Shown piece after piece: positions 39,549-47,603 of a stretch of 64,000 bases of DNA. Positions within the stretch are counted from its first letter, which is position 1; each line of letters begins with the position of its first letter. The translations under genes were made by a program, and so were the position numbers. Under the pieces are notes generated by a model. That model saw nothing but the letters and a program-made list of their open reading frames with translations. It did not search any database and had not been told where the DNA came from. Source of the stretch: Pseudomonas ekonensis. GTDB taxonomy: Bacteria; Pseudomonadota; Gammaproteobacteria; Pseudomonadales; Pseudomonadaceae. The stretch covers positions 1,626,001-1,690,000 of the forward strand of contig NZ_JAHSTS010000001.1 in the NCBI RefSeq assembly GCF_019145435.1, given 5' to 3'.

Positions 39549-40556
39549 TCAAACGCTGCCCTGATTCCAGATCCCTTTCCCGCTCAGCCGCGCCCGGTCA
39601 TGGGCCGCGCTGAAATCCTGCTCCGGCCCTTTCGGCACGACCCCGGTCGGGTTGATGGTCTTGTGGCTGGCGTAGTAGTGGTGCTTGATGTGCTGGAAGT
39701 CCACCGTCTCGGCGATGCCCGGCCACTGGTACAGTTCGCGCAGCCAGTTCGACAGGTTCGGATAATCGGCGATCCGCCGCAGGTTGCACTTGAAGTGGCC
39801 GTGGTACACCGCGTCGAAGCGGATCAGGGTGGTGAACAGGCGGATGTCCGCTTCGGTGAGGAATTCGCCCGCCAGGTAGCGGTTGGCGCCGAGCCATCCT
39901 TCCAGGTGATCCAGTTCGGCGAACACATCGTCGAACGCCGCTTCATAGGCCTGCTGCGAGGTGGCGAAGCCGGCGCGGTACACGCCGTTGTTGACCGCCG
40001 GGTAGATCCGCTCGTTCAGCCCATCGATTTCACTGCGCAGGGGCGCCGGGTAGAAGTCCAGGCCGTTGCCGGTCAAGCCGTCGAACGCGCTGTTGAACAT
40101 GCGGATGATCTCCGCCGATTCGTTGCTGACGATGCGCTTGAGCCGTTTGTCCCACAGCACCGGCACGGTGACGCGGCCGGTGTAGTCGGGGGTGTCTGCG
40201 GTGTAGCGCTGATGCATGAAGTCGAAGCCGTCGAGGCGGTCGCCCGTGGAGCCCAGCGCCGTGTCGAACGTCCAGCCGTTCTCCAGCATCAGCCAACTGA
40301 CCACCGAGACGTCGATCAGGCTTTCCAGGCCCTTGAGCTTGCGCAGGATTAGCGTGCGGTGGGCCCACGGGCAGGCCAGCGACACATAGAGGTGGTAGCG
40401 CCCGGCCTCGGCGGCAAACCCGCCTTCACCGCTGGGGCCGGGGCGGCCGTCGCGGGTGACCCAGTGGCGGCGTTGCGCCTGTTCGCGCCGGAAGGCGCCG
40501 TCCTTGTCGCTTTCGTACCATTTGTCCTGCCAGCGGCCATCCACCAGTAAACCCAT
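39549..40556 (-). CDS. yqjG: Glutathionyl-hydroquinone reductase (YqjG/ECM4 family)
   Basis: A 335-residue xi-class glutathione transferase that reduces S-glutathionyl-hydroquinones. The catalytic Cys62 is in the signature ACPWAHR. The C-terminal helical domain has AGFATSQQAYE and the conserved FDAVYHGHFKCNLRRI and DYPNLSNWLRELYQ stretches. The ATG at 40554-40556 gives MGLLVDGRWQDKWYES. Upstream in-frame residues look unconserved. It is transcribed alone. Confidence 0.93.
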   Translation of the reverse strand: MGLLVDGRWQDKWYESDKDGAFRREQAQRRHWVTRDGRPGPSGEGGFAAEAGRYHLYVSLACPWAHRTLILRKLKGLESLIDVSVVSWLMLENGWTFDTALGSTGDRLDGFDFMHQRYTADTPDYTGRVTVPVLWDKRLKRIVSNESAEIIRMFNSAFDGLTGNGLDFYPAPLRSEIDGLNERIYPAVNNGVYRAGFATSQQAYEAAFDDVFAELDHLEGWLGANRYLAGEFLTEADIRLFTTLIRFDAVYHGHFKCNLRRIADYPNLSNWLRELYQWPGIAETVDFQHIKHHYYASHKTINPTGVVPKGPEQDFSAAHDRARLSGKGIWNQGSV

Positions 40557-40646
40557 GTTCAAGACTCCGAAACCAATGATCGTTGGAGTGGAGTCTATTC
40601 CGATGGGTTCGAACAAAAAGCGCAAAGATCGGGCAGCTATGATCGA

Positions 40647-41648
40647 TTAAATCGATTTGTTCCGTGCGGCCCAGAATCGCTCGGCGGTTTCGAAAGCTTG
40701 CTCACGGCTCTGGCCCAGCCCTCGGAGGGCGAGTGCCATGGTCGACAACAGGGCCATGTGGGCGTAGCTGTCGTCCGACTCGCCGCGCCAGACCGCCTTC
40801 AATTGGCGGGTCTCCAGCGAAGCCGGTTTGACGTGGCGTTGGGCCGACAAACGCGGCCATTCTTCGTCCCAGCTTGCGCCGCCGGCCGTGCCGTACAGGT
40901 GACTGTCGGCGTCCGGGTTGATCTCGATTTCGCCGCCGTCGCCCTTGATCACGATGGCCGTGTCGCCGAGCAGGCCGCTGGCTTCGCGGTGCACCGCCTG
41001 ATAGCCGGGGTGGAAGATACTTTGCAGGCCGCAGCGGGCGCCCAGCGGGTTGAGGATCCGCGCCAGCGAGTGGATCGGCGAACGCAGGCCCAGGGTGTTG
41101 CGCAAGTCGATCATCTTCTGCAACGGCGCGGCCCAGTCCACCAGCGGCATGAACGCCAGGCCGCCGTTGTCCAGCGCCGAGCCGACCTGTTGCCAGTCGC
41201 GGCACAATGGAATGTTCAGTTCGCCCAGCAGCTGTTCGCTGTACAGGCGCCCGGCGGTGTGGGCGCCGCCGCCGTGCATGAAGATGCGCACGCCGTTCTG
41301 CGCCAGGCACTTGGCGGCCAGCAGGTACCACGGCAGGTGGCGTTTTTTCCCGGCATAGGTCGGCCAGTCCAGGTCGACGCTCAGCGTCGGGGCCTGCAAG
41401 CGTTCGCGCAGGGCCTCGGTGAAGCCGGCCATCTCCTCGGCGCTTTCCTCTTTGTGCCGCAAGAGCATCAGGAAGGCGCCGAGCTGGGTGTCCTCGACCT
41501 TGCCGTCCAGCACCATGCCCATGGCCTCGCGGGCCTCGGCGCGGGTCAGGTCGCGGGCGCCGCGCTTGCCTTTGCCCAGGATCCGCACGAATTGGGCGAA
41601 CGGATGCTCGGCGGGCGTTTCGAGGGTCAACGCTGGAAAGTCGGTCAT
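40647..41648 (-). CDS. ybiB: TrpD2/YbiB-like glycosyl transferase family 3 protein
   Basis: A 333-residue protein related to anthranilate phosphoribosyltransferase, but of the TrpD2 (YbiB) group, which binds nucleic acids and is not part of tryptophan synthesis. The N-terminal helical domain (FAQFVRILGKGKRGARDLTRAEA) and the alpha/beta body with GGGAHTAGRLYSEQLL are visible. The canonical PRPP motif is altered (HGGG). The ATG at 41646-41648 overlaps the tusE stop (ATGA), so it is coupled to the tus genes. A role in tRNA modification is only an inference from context. Confidence 0.85.
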   Translation of the reverse strand: MTDFPALTLETPAEHPFAQFVRILGKGKRGARDLTRAEAREAMGMVLDGKVEDTQLGAFLMLLRHKEESAEEMAGFTEALRERLQAPTLSVDLDWPTYAGKKRHLPWYLLAAKCLAQNGVRIFMHGGGAHTAGRLYSEQLLGELNIPLCRDWQQVGSALDNGGLAFMPLVDWAAPLQKMIDLRNTLGLRSPIHSLARILNPLGARCGLQSIFHPGYQAVHREASGLLGDTAIVIKGDGGEIEINPDADSHLYGTAGGASWDEEWPRLSAQRHVKPASLETRQLKAVWRGESDDSYAHMALLSTMALALRGLGQSREQAFETAERFWAARNKSI

Positions 41649-41980
41649 AGGCAATTCGTCGGTTTGGGCAGGCCCGCCAGTTTCGCGGCGAGCTTGGCGG
41701 GGGTGCCTTTGAACAGGCGGTTCAGGTGCAGGCTGTTGCCCTTGTCCGGGCCCAGCTTCAGGGCGGTGTACTTGATCAGCGGCCGGGTGGCCGGGGACAG
41801 CTCGAACTCCGCGTAAAAGGCGCGCAGCAGCTCAAGGACTTCCCAGTGGTCGGGGGTCAGTTCGATGTCCTCGGCGGCGGCGAGGGCAGCGGCGACTTCG
41901 GCCGACCAGTCGCCCAGGTCCACCAGGAAGCCGTCCTTGTCCAGTTCGATGGCGCGGGCGCCGACGGTCAGGGTCTTCAT
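41645..41980 (-). CDS. tusE: Sulfurtransferase TusE (DsrC-like)
   Basis: A 111-residue DsrC-family protein that accepts sulfur from TusD and passes it to MnmA. The penultimate residue is the catalytic Cys110 in the flexible end PTNCL. The core has DKDGFLVDLGDWSAEVA and ELTPDHWEVLELLRAFY. It overlaps tusB upstream by 4 bp and ybiB downstream by 4 bp. Confidence 0.95.
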   Translation of the reverse strand: MKTLTVGARAIELDKDGFLVDLGDWSAEVAAALAAAEDIELTPDHWEVLELLRAFYAEFELSPATRPLIKYTALKLGPDKGNSLHLNRLFKGTPAKLAAKLAGLPKPTNCL

Positions 41981-42270
41981 AGCCAGGTGTTGACCTTGTC
42001 GTGGCGCACCGACAGTTCGACGAAGGCCGGGTAGTCGATGGCTTCGGCCCAGTCCGGAACCGCCAGCCCACGGGCCTGGGCATCTTCGGCCAGTACGTAC
42101 GGCCTGGCGCGGCGGGCCTGGAGCGCAGCGAACGGCGCGGTGCCGGGTTGCAGGGCATAGGCGGCGTCGCCGCACAGCAGCAGGGCGTCGGCGCTGCCCA
42201 GCAGACGCAGGCAACTGCTCAGGCGTTCGTCGCCGAACGGGGAATGGGACAACACATGCAAAGTCGACAT
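41977..42270 (-). CDS. tusB: Sulfur relay protein TusB
   Basis: A 97-residue subunit of the TusBCD heterohexamer. It starts MSTLHVLSHSPFGDERLSS and shows the DsrH-like fold pattern LLLCGDAAYAL. It ends with the conserved HDKVNTWL. It overlaps tusC by 1 bp and tusE by 4 bp. In TusB the equivalent of the TusD active cysteine is not used for transfer. Confidence 0.94.
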   Translation of the reverse strand: MSTLHVLSHSPFGDERLSSCLRLLGSADALLLCGDAAYALQPGTAPFAALQARRARPYVLAEDAQARGLAVPDWAEAIDYPAFVELSVRHDKVNTWL

Positions 42271-42626
42271 CAGAGCGTGATCACCTGGTCGTAACGGTCA
42301 ATGAGGGCGGTGATGCGGTCGGCGGCCAAGGGCTGCGCCTCGTCCAGCGACAGATCGCCGAGGCCGCGCAGGGCGGCGCTGTCGGCGCAGTAGAACAGCT
42401 CTTCGACGCCGAACATCGGCAACGCCTGCAAGTTGGCGCTCAGGTCCTTCTGCTGCAAGGCCCTGGCGTTCTGCCCGGCGGCCAGTTGCAGCACGCCGTC
42501 GTCGAGGAACAGCAGGCCGACCGGCAGATCGAACGCGCCGCCGGCCAGCACGATGTCCAGCGCCTCGCGGGCGCCGGGGCCGGACCACGGCGACTGACGG
42601 CTGATGATCAACAGGGATTTGGCCAT
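42270..42626 (-). CDS. tusC: Sulfur relay protein TusC
   Basis: A 118-residue DsrF-like subunit of the TusBCD complex. It starts MAKSLLIISRQSPWSG. The family stretch ALDIVLAGGAFDLPVGLLFLDDGV is present, followed by the C-terminal IDRYDQVITL. It sits between tusD (1 bp gap) and tusB (1 bp overlap), so the four genes form one unit. Confidence 0.94.
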   Translation of the reverse strand: MAKSLLIISRQSPWSGPGAREALDIVLAGGAFDLPVGLLFLDDGVLQLAAGQNARALQQKDLSANLQALPMFGVEELFYCADSAALRGLGDLSLDEAQPLAADRITALIDRYDQVITL

Positions 42627-42627
42627 G

Positions 42628-43020
42628 TCACGCGCCTCCGAAGCAGATCAGACGGTCGGCGTCCTGCACCGCATCGTGCAGTTGGCCCAGCCCGGACAGC
42701 TCCCACGGCGCACTGACGGCCACGGCGTCACGCTGGTAGCGGCCGGCCTCTTCGGCGTTCAGCACGCCACGGCGCAGGGCGGCGGCGATGCACACCACGC
42801 CGTCCAGCCGCTGTTCGGTGATGAAGGCGCGCCATTGCTTGGGCAGGTCTTGTTCGTCCTGCGGGGTGACCACGCTGTCCGAGGCGTTGTGCACGCCGTC
42901 CTGGTAGAAAAACAGCCGGACGATCTCATGCCCGCCGGCCAGCGCCGCCTGGGCGAACAGCAGGGCACGGCGCGAGGAGGGCGCATGGGCGGCGGAAAAC
43001 AGCGCGATGGCGAACTTCAT
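42628..43020 (-). CDS. tusD: Sulfur relay protein TusD
   Basis: A 130-residue DsrE-like subunit that takes persulfide sulfur from TusA and gives it to TusE. The active cysteine is Cys77 in GVVCIAAALRRG. It starts MKFAIALFSAAHAPSSR. The ATG is at 43018-43020; much longer in-frame readings through the upstream DUF1275 gene's opposite frame are not real. It is the first gene of the tusDCBE-ybiB unit. Confidence 0.94.
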   Translation of the reverse strand: MKFAIALFSAAHAPSSRRALLFAQAALAGGHEIVRLFFYQDGVHNASDSVVTPQDEQDLPKQWRAFITEQRLDGVVCIAAALRRGVLNAEEAGRYQRDAVAVSAPWELSGLGQLHDAVQDADRLICFGGA

Positions 43021-43106
43021 GACGGACTCGATCAGCGAAACTGCGGCCATGATAAAGCTTTCTCGCCGGGGCGGCGAAGCGGATGTTGCCGCATGCGCCG
43101 CGAGTG

Positions 43107-43811
43107 TCAGCGCGGCATGTAGCCCAGTTGCCAGCGGCGGGGGATCTTCAGGGCCACCACCCCGAGCACGCCGGCCAGCAATGCGCTGAAAAACAGGGCC
43201 TGAAGGCCCAGATGGCGCTCCAGCAGCGCACCGATGACCGCGCCGACGAACATGCCAGTCCAGGGCACCAGTTGCACCCGCCAGCCGTTGCGTCGCTCGC
43301 CCAGCAGCCAGCGGCCCAGTCCCCGGCCGAACCGTGACAGGGCCCCGGTGACGTAGGTCAGCCCCACCGGCAGCCCGTTCACTTCCTCGACGCAGGCATT
43401 GAGCATGCCCATGGCGGTGATCGCCGCCAACAGGGCCGGCAGTTGCTGCTCGAACGGCCAGGCCGCGGCGGCGCACAGCAGCGCGGCGATGCACAGCAGC
43501 AACGGCAGCGCCCGGCGCCCGCTCAGCCGGCTGACGATGACGCCGAGGGCATTGCCGAGGACGAACGTGGCGACCAGGATCGACAGGCGCAGGGTCAGGC
43601 CCAGGTCGCCGTCGCTGATCGCCACCGCCAGGCGGGTCGTGTTGCCGCTCATGAACGAGACGAAGTCGCCGCTGGCCATGAAGCCGATGGCGTCGGTCAT
43701 GCCGGCCAGCACCGACAGGCAGGCGACCAGCGTGAGGCCGACGCGGCCGCGCCATTTCTGGGTGTGCAGGTGGCCGGGCGTGGCGCGGTGGGTGGTGGCG
43801 GACGGCAGCAT
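43107..43811 (-). CDS. YoaK/DUF1275 family membrane protein
   Basis: A 234-residue inner-membrane protein with six or seven hydrophobic segments. The DUF1275 pattern is clear: ACLSVLAGMTDAIGFM, then FVSFMSGNTTRLAVAI and TYVTGALSRFGRGLG. The function of this family is not known. It starts MLPSATTHRATPGHL. It is 86 bp upstream of tusD but probably independent, and is divergent from the small lipoprotein gene. Confidence 0.88.
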   Translation of the reverse strand: MLPSATTHRATPGHLHTQKWRGRVGLTLVACLSVLAGMTDAIGFMASGDFVSFMSGNTTRLAVAISDGDLGLTLRLSILVATFVLGNALGVIVSRLSGRRALPLLLCIAALLCAAAAWPFEQQLPALLAAITAMGMLNACVEEVNGLPVGLTYVTGALSRFGRGLGRWLLGERRNGWRVQLVPWTGMFVGAVIGALLERHLGLQALFFSALLAGVLGVVALKIPRRWQLGYMPR

Positions 43812-43957
43812 GGGCGGGTTCCTGGCCGGGTTCCTGGGTGGGAAAACACGGTTTTACTCCATAGCGCGAGGGTTGTCGCGCCGCCCGATGCGGTAAAGCT
43901 GAACGAAACCTTGCCGGGCAGTGATACAGTCCGTTCTTTTTTGAATGAGCGAATGCA

Positions 43958-44308
43958 ATGCGAATGCTGACGGTGGCGCTGGCGGCGACCTTGCTGGCCG
44001 GTTGCGCGGGATCGGTGATGGAAGACGCCCGCACCCGAACCCCTTACAAGACCCTGACCTCGGAAAAGCCCGGCAAGGACGTGGCGCAGTGCGTGCAGTT
44101 CTCCTGGCAGGACGAAGCGGTGTTCGGCGTGGACGCGGCGGCGTACCTGGAGCCGGGCAAGCAGGGCGGCACGACGGTGTACACCCGCTCGGCGGAATCG
44201 TTTGTCGATGTGGTCAGCGGCGCGTCCGGCACCACGCTCAAGTACTACGCGCAGAAGGACGACTTCGTCGCCAAGCGCCGGTTGGCGGCGTTGGCGACCT
44301 GCCTGTAG
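43958..44308 (+). CDS. Small putative lipoprotein
   Basis: A 116-residue protein with a lipoprotein signal MRMLTVALAATLLAGC (lipobox LAGC, lipidated Cys16). The mature part has two further cysteines, at VAQCVQF and the C-terminal ATCL, which could form a disulfide. I do not recognise the family. It is likely anchored in the outer membrane, since Ala follows the Cys rather than Asp. It stands alone, with a REP-like fragment downstream. Confidence 0.75.
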   Translation: MRMLTVALAATLLAGCAGSVMEDARTRTPYKTLTSEKPGKDVAQCVQFSWQDEAVFGVDAAAYLEPGKQGGTTVYTRSAESFVDVVSGASGTTLKYYAQKDDFVAKRRLAALATCL

Positions 44309-44405
44309 ATCGGGTTGAGGCGGTGACAGTTCCGGCCACCTCGCGGGCGAGCCCCACAATGGATCTGTGCCACGCACCGATCCCTGTGGGAGCCAGACTG
44401 CCGGT

Positions 44406-44831
44406 TCAGTCCTTCAACCGCTTCTGAAAGAACAGCCGCTTGTGCCCCGGCGGATAGTCCGCCAGTTCACCGAACTCGCTGTAGCCAAGTTTTCGGTAGA
44501 ACACCGGCGCCTGAAAATCGAAGGTGTCGAGCCAGATCCCGAAGCAGCCTTTCTCCCGCGCCAGCTCCTCGGCCATGCCCATCAGCCTGGAGCCGATGCC
44601 CTGGCCCCGGCCTGCTTCAGGCACCGACAGCAGGTCGACGAACAGCCACTCACAGACAAAACGGCCATACAGTCCGCCGAGGATCGCGCCGCTGTCGTCG
44701 CGCACCAGCAGGGTGAGGGGGGTGGAGGGCGCGATGCCGGCCTGGGCGACGTTGTAGGCGTGCAGCGGCGCCAGGATGGCCAGGCGTTCTTCTTCCGTAT
44801 TGGTGTGCGACAGCTCGATTCGCAGGTTCAT
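44406..44831 (-). CDS. GNAT family N-acetyltransferase
   Basis: A 141-residue acetyltransferase starting MNLRIELSHTNTEEER. The acetyl-CoA loop GRGQGIGSRLM is a good match to Q/RxxGxG/A. The C-terminal FYRKLGYSEFGELADYPPGHKR pattern is typical of a subgroup close to histone acetyltransferase HPA2-like proteins. Substrate unknown. It is divergent from the LPMO-chitinase operon; the LexA-like box at 45003-45018 lies between them, 171 bp from its start. Confidence 0.85.
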   Translation of the reverse strand: MNLRIELSHTNTEEERLAILAPLHAYNVAQAGIAPSTPLTLLVRDDSGAILGGLYGRFVCEWLFVDLLSVPEAGRGQGIGSRLMGMAEELAREKGCFGIWLDTFDFQAPVFYRKLGYSEFGELADYPPGHKRLFFQKRLKD

Positions 44832-45002
44832 GTGCAACGTCCTTTTGGCAACGAAGGCGCAGCCTAACCCGGCGTTCGCCATTGATCCATCCCCCCGGCC
44901 GGCCTTCCGCCGTCCCGGGTGCCCTGATCCGCAGATGCCGGTTTTCATGCCTTTGGCGTGTAGGTTTTTTGCTACAGGATGAGTACGCGCTTACTTAGGG
45001 TA

Positions 45003-45018
45003 CTGTATATCCATCCAG
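45003..45018. promoter_or_regulatory. LexA (SOS) box-like operator
   Basis: CTGTATATCCATCCAG keeps CTGT at one end and CAG at the other with the AT-rich centre, and matches the consensus CTGTATATATATACAG at 12-13 of 16 positions. It differs by two bases from the E. coli uvrA box as I remember it. The outer TA...TA bases are also typical. It is about 130 bp upstream of the LPMO gene start. Confidence 0.6.
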
Positions 45019-45069
45019 TATTCATTGGCGGTCGCTGGCGTAAGGCCGCCCACTGCGACAAATCCGCCG

Positions 45070-45139
45070 ATGGACAAAAAATCCCCCTCCGTTAGCTTGA
45101 AGGCCTCTCCTCGGGAAGGAGAGTTCTTAAATCAATGGA
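45070..45139 (+). promoter_or_regulatory. GGA-rich leader, candidate RsmA/RsmE binding region
   Basis: ATGGA at 45070, GGGA in the loop of the stem-loop 45105-45123, AAGGA at 45116 and ATGGA at 45135 overlap or precede the ribosome site (GGAG 45137-45140). GGA in loops and at the ribosome site is the hallmark of RsmA/CsrA targets. From memory, the homologous genes of P. protegens Pf-5 depend on GacA, which fits. Confidence 0.5.
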
Positions 45140-45148
45140 GTGAACAAC

Positions 45149-45784
45149 ATGAATCAAGCAACCCCTGAAACCCAACTGCGACACGGTCGCGTCACCTCTC
45201 CGGCCAGCCGTGGCTCGGTGGCCATCGAACAAGGTCTGCTGGGCGGCTGGCAGGTCAACGAAATGGAAGGCGGCAAGAACTTCCCGGCTTTGGCGGCGGG
45301 CCCGTTCCCCGCGCCGTTCGGCACGGACAACCCGAGCGTCGTGCCGCCGGCCGACGGCTACATCCTCAGCGGCGGCAAGGACGACGCCCGCGACTGCGTG
45401 AACTTCACCGACGAGGAAATGAGCAAGAAGCTCGGTCGCCCGTTCACCTGGCCGCTGCTCAACGTCACGCCGGGCCAGACCCTGGACATCAAATGGGAGT
45501 ACACCGCCCCGCACACCACCCGCGGCTACCGTTGGCTGATCACCAAGGACGGCTGGGATCCGAAGACCCGCATCACCCGTGCGCAACTGGAGGCGCAACC
45601 GTTCTTCGAGGACTTCTACCCTCAGGTTCCGTACTACAGTCATGCGGGCGAACTGAAGGCCAAGGTCAACCATTCGGTGAAACTGCCGGCCAACAAGAAG
45701 GGGCGTCACGTGATCGTCCTGATGTGGATCGTCGCCAACACCGGCAACGCCTTCTATCAGGCCTTCGACGTCGACTTCAAATAA
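45149..45784 (+). CDS. AA10 lytic polysaccharide monooxygenase without a signal peptide
   Basis: A 211-residue copper enzyme of the chitin-active AA10 family. The histidine-brace residues are H12 (LRHGRVTSPASRG, the usual mature N-terminus) and H122 (APHTTRGYRW). The NAFYQAFDVDF end holds the axial aromatic residue. Oddly, only 11 polar residues (MNQATPETQLR) precede H12 and there is no signal peptide, so an active brace needs removal of these residues by another route. The ATG at 45149 has GGAG 8 bp upstream; an in-frame GTG at 45140 overlaps that site. The chitinase gene follows after 40 bp. Confidence 0.88.
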   Translation: MNQATPETQLRHGRVTSPASRGSVAIEQGLLGGWQVNEMEGGKNFPALAAGPFPAPFGTDNPSVVPPADGYILSGGKDDARDCVNFTDEEMSKKLGRPFTWPLLNVTPGQTLDIKWEYTAPHTTRGYRWLITKDGWDPKTRITRAQLEAQPFFEDFYPQVPYYSHAGELKAKVNHSVKLPANKKGRHVIVLMWIVANTGNAFYQAFDVDFK

Positions 45785-45824
45785 GTCCGCGCCAACCGAC
45801 CCACACGTTCTGAAGGATTAGAAC

Positions 45825-46889
45825 ATGTCGAACATTGACTTCACCCTGTTGCACAACCAGGCAGGCGACGCGGCGTCGCTGATGCCGAGCATCGCCGGCA
45901 AGAAGATCCTCATGGGCTTCTGGCACAACTGGCCGGCGGGGCCGAGCGACGGCTACCGGCAAGGGCAGTTCGCCAACATCGCACTGGAAAACGTACCCAA
46001 AGAGTACAACGTGGTCGCCGTGGCCTTCATGAAGGGCAACGGCATCCCGACCTTCAAGCCCTACAACGTCTCCGACGCCGAGTTCCGCCGCCAGGTCGGC
46101 GTGCTCAACAGCCAGGGGCGGGCGGTGCTGATCTCCCTGGGCGGCGCCGATGCGCACATCGAGTTGCGCGCCGGCCAGGAACAGCCGCTGGCCAACGAGA
46201 TCATCCGTCTGGTGGAAACCTACGGCTTCGACGGGCTGGACATCGATCTTGAACAGAGCGCGATTGATTTCGCCGCCAACAAGACCGTCCTGCCGGCGGC
46301 GCTGAAACTGGTCAAGGACCACTACGCAGGCCAAGGCAAGCACTTCATCATCAGCATGGCGCCGGAGTTTCCGTACCTGACCGCCAACGGCAAGTACGTC
46401 GGCTACCTGCAGGCGCTGGAAGGCTACTACGACTTCATCGCTCCGCAGTTCTACAACCAGGGCGGCGACGGGGTCTGGGTGCCGGAGGCCAACAACGGCA
46501 ACGGCGCGTGGATCGCGCAGAACAACGACGCGATGAAGGAGGACTTCCTTTATTACCTGACCGAAAGCCTGGTGACCGGCACCCGCGGGTTCACCAAGAT
46601 CGCGGCGGACAAGTTCGTCATCGGCCTGCCGGCCAACGTCGATGCCGCCGCCACCGGCTACGTGATCGACAAGACCGCGGTGGGCAACGCCATGAAGCGG
46701 CTGGCCATCAAAGGGCATCCGATCAAGGGGCTGATGACCTGGTCGGTGAACTGGGACAACGGCATCAGCAAGGACCGGGTGCCGTACAACTGGGAATTCA
46801 GCCGCCGTTACGGGCCGCTGATCCACGGCGCCAAGTTGTCTGAGCACGCGTCGGACGACATGACGGTCGACATCGGCCAACAGCAGTAA
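45825..46889 (+). CDS. chiC: GH18 chitinase, ChiC-like, without a signal peptide
   Basis: A 354-residue family 18 glycosidase hydrolysing chitin. The catalytic motif DGLDIDLE is at 136-143 with the acid E143. The substrate strands MAPEFPYL, APQFYNQGGDG and GLMTWSVNWD complete the barrel. It starts MSNIDFTLLHNQAG, with no signal peptide, like ChiC of P. aeruginosa, which I recall as a slowly released protein without a typical signal. It ends soon after the barrel, lacking the FnIII and chitin-binding domains of that protein. It shares an operon with the LPMO gene (AAGGA ribosome site) and ends in a strong terminator. Confidence 0.9.
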   Translation: MSNIDFTLLHNQAGDAASLMPSIAGKKILMGFWHNWPAGPSDGYRQGQFANIALENVPKEYNVVAVAFMKGNGIPTFKPYNVSDAEFRRQVGVLNSQGRAVLISLGGADAHIELRAGQEQPLANEIIRLVETYGFDGLDIDLEQSAIDFAANKTVLPAALKLVKDHYAGQGKHFIISMAPEFPYLTANGKYVGYLQALEGYYDFIAPQFYNQGGDGVWVPEANNGNGAWIAQNNDAMKEDFLYYLTESLVTGTRGFTKIAADKFVIGLPANVDAAATGYVIDKTAVGNAMKRLAIKGHPIKGLMTWSVNWDNGISKDRVPYNWEFSRRYGPLIHGAKLSEHASDDMTVDIGQQQ

Positions 46890-46898
46890 GCGAACAGA

Positions 46899-46927
46899 AA
46901 GCCCGGTAGCGCTGCCGGGCTTTTTTT
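46899..46927 (+). terminator. Terminator of the LPMO-chitinase operon
   Basis: AAGCCCGG and CCGGGCTT around an 8-nt loop, followed by seven or more T residues, 10 bp past the chitinase stop. Confidence 0.9.
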
Positions 46928-46991
46928 CGTCCGTGGGCAACGTCTTTTCGCCTACCATGGGCGTCCCTCAAGGACACAAGGGTCAGGCGTC

Positions 46992-47582
46992 ATGTCCAAC
47001 ACGGCCGAACGGGTCAAATTCATCGATACGCAGGTGCTGTCCCACGATTGGTATCTGCTCAAGAAAATCACCTTCGACTACCGGCGCAACAGCGGCGACT
47101 GGCAGCGTCAGACCCGTGAGGTCTACGACCGCGGCAACGGTGCCGCGATCCTGCTGTTCAACCGCGAGAAGCGCACGGTGGTGCTGACCCGGCAGTTCCG
47201 TCTGCCGGTGTTCGTCAACGGCCATGACGGGCTGCTGATCGAAGTGGCCGCCGGGCTGCTTGAGGGCGCCGACCCCGAGCAACGCATCCGGGCCGAAGCC
47301 GAAGAGGAAACCGGCTACCGCGTGCATGACGTGAGGAAGGTGTTCGAGTCCTACATGAGCCCGGGTTCGGTGACCGAGAAGCTGCACTTTTTCGTCGCCG
47401 AGTACGACGCGTCGTCGAAGGTCGGCGCCGGCGGCGGCCTGGAGGAGGAGACCGAAGAGCTGGAGGTGCTGGAGTGGCGTTTCGATGATGCGCTGGAGGC
47501 CTTCCGGCGCGGCGAGATCTGCGATGCCAAGACCATCATGCTGTTGCAGTATGCGGCGATGAACAACCTCTTTGCCGTGTGA
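46992..47582 (+). CDS. nudK: GDP-mannose pyrophosphatase NudK-like Nudix hydrolase
   Basis: A 196-residue Nudix protein. The box GLLEGADPEQRIRAEAEEETG spans about 88-108 and has the same altered Arg-Glu spacing as E. coli NudK, which cleaves GDP-mannose. The N-terminal ADP-ribose-pyrophosphatase-like domain is seen in KKITFDYRRNSGDW. The SYMSPGSVTEKLHFFVAEY stretch is typical. Other sugar nucleotides remain possible substrates. Confidence 0.85.
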   Translation: MSNTAERVKFIDTQVLSHDWYLLKKITFDYRRNSGDWQRQTREVYDRGNGAAILLFNREKRTVVLTRQFRLPVFVNGHDGLLIEVAAGLLEGADPEQRIRAEAEEETGYRVHDVRKVFESYMSPGSVTEKLHFFVAEYDASSKVGAGGGLEEETEELEVLEWRFDDALEAFRRGEICDAKTIMLLQYAAMNNLFAV

Positions 47583-47603
47583 GGCGTGTGGCGGGGGAGA
47601 CGA

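Larger units (their letters stand above)
44832..45148. other. Regulatory region of the LPMO-chitinase operon
   Basis: About 317 bp without a gene. It contains the LexA-like box (45003-45018), several GGA motifs (45070-45074, 45114-45116, 45116-45120, 45135-45139) and a stem-loop CTCTCCT-CGGGA-AGGAGAG (45105-45123) just before the ribosome site. See the separate entries. Confidence 0.65.

Noticed and set aside
44309..44405. REP-like fragment after the small lipoprotein gene
   Set aside because: Only a partial match (CTGTGGGAGCCAG) with no clear mirrored partner, so not listed as a repeat.
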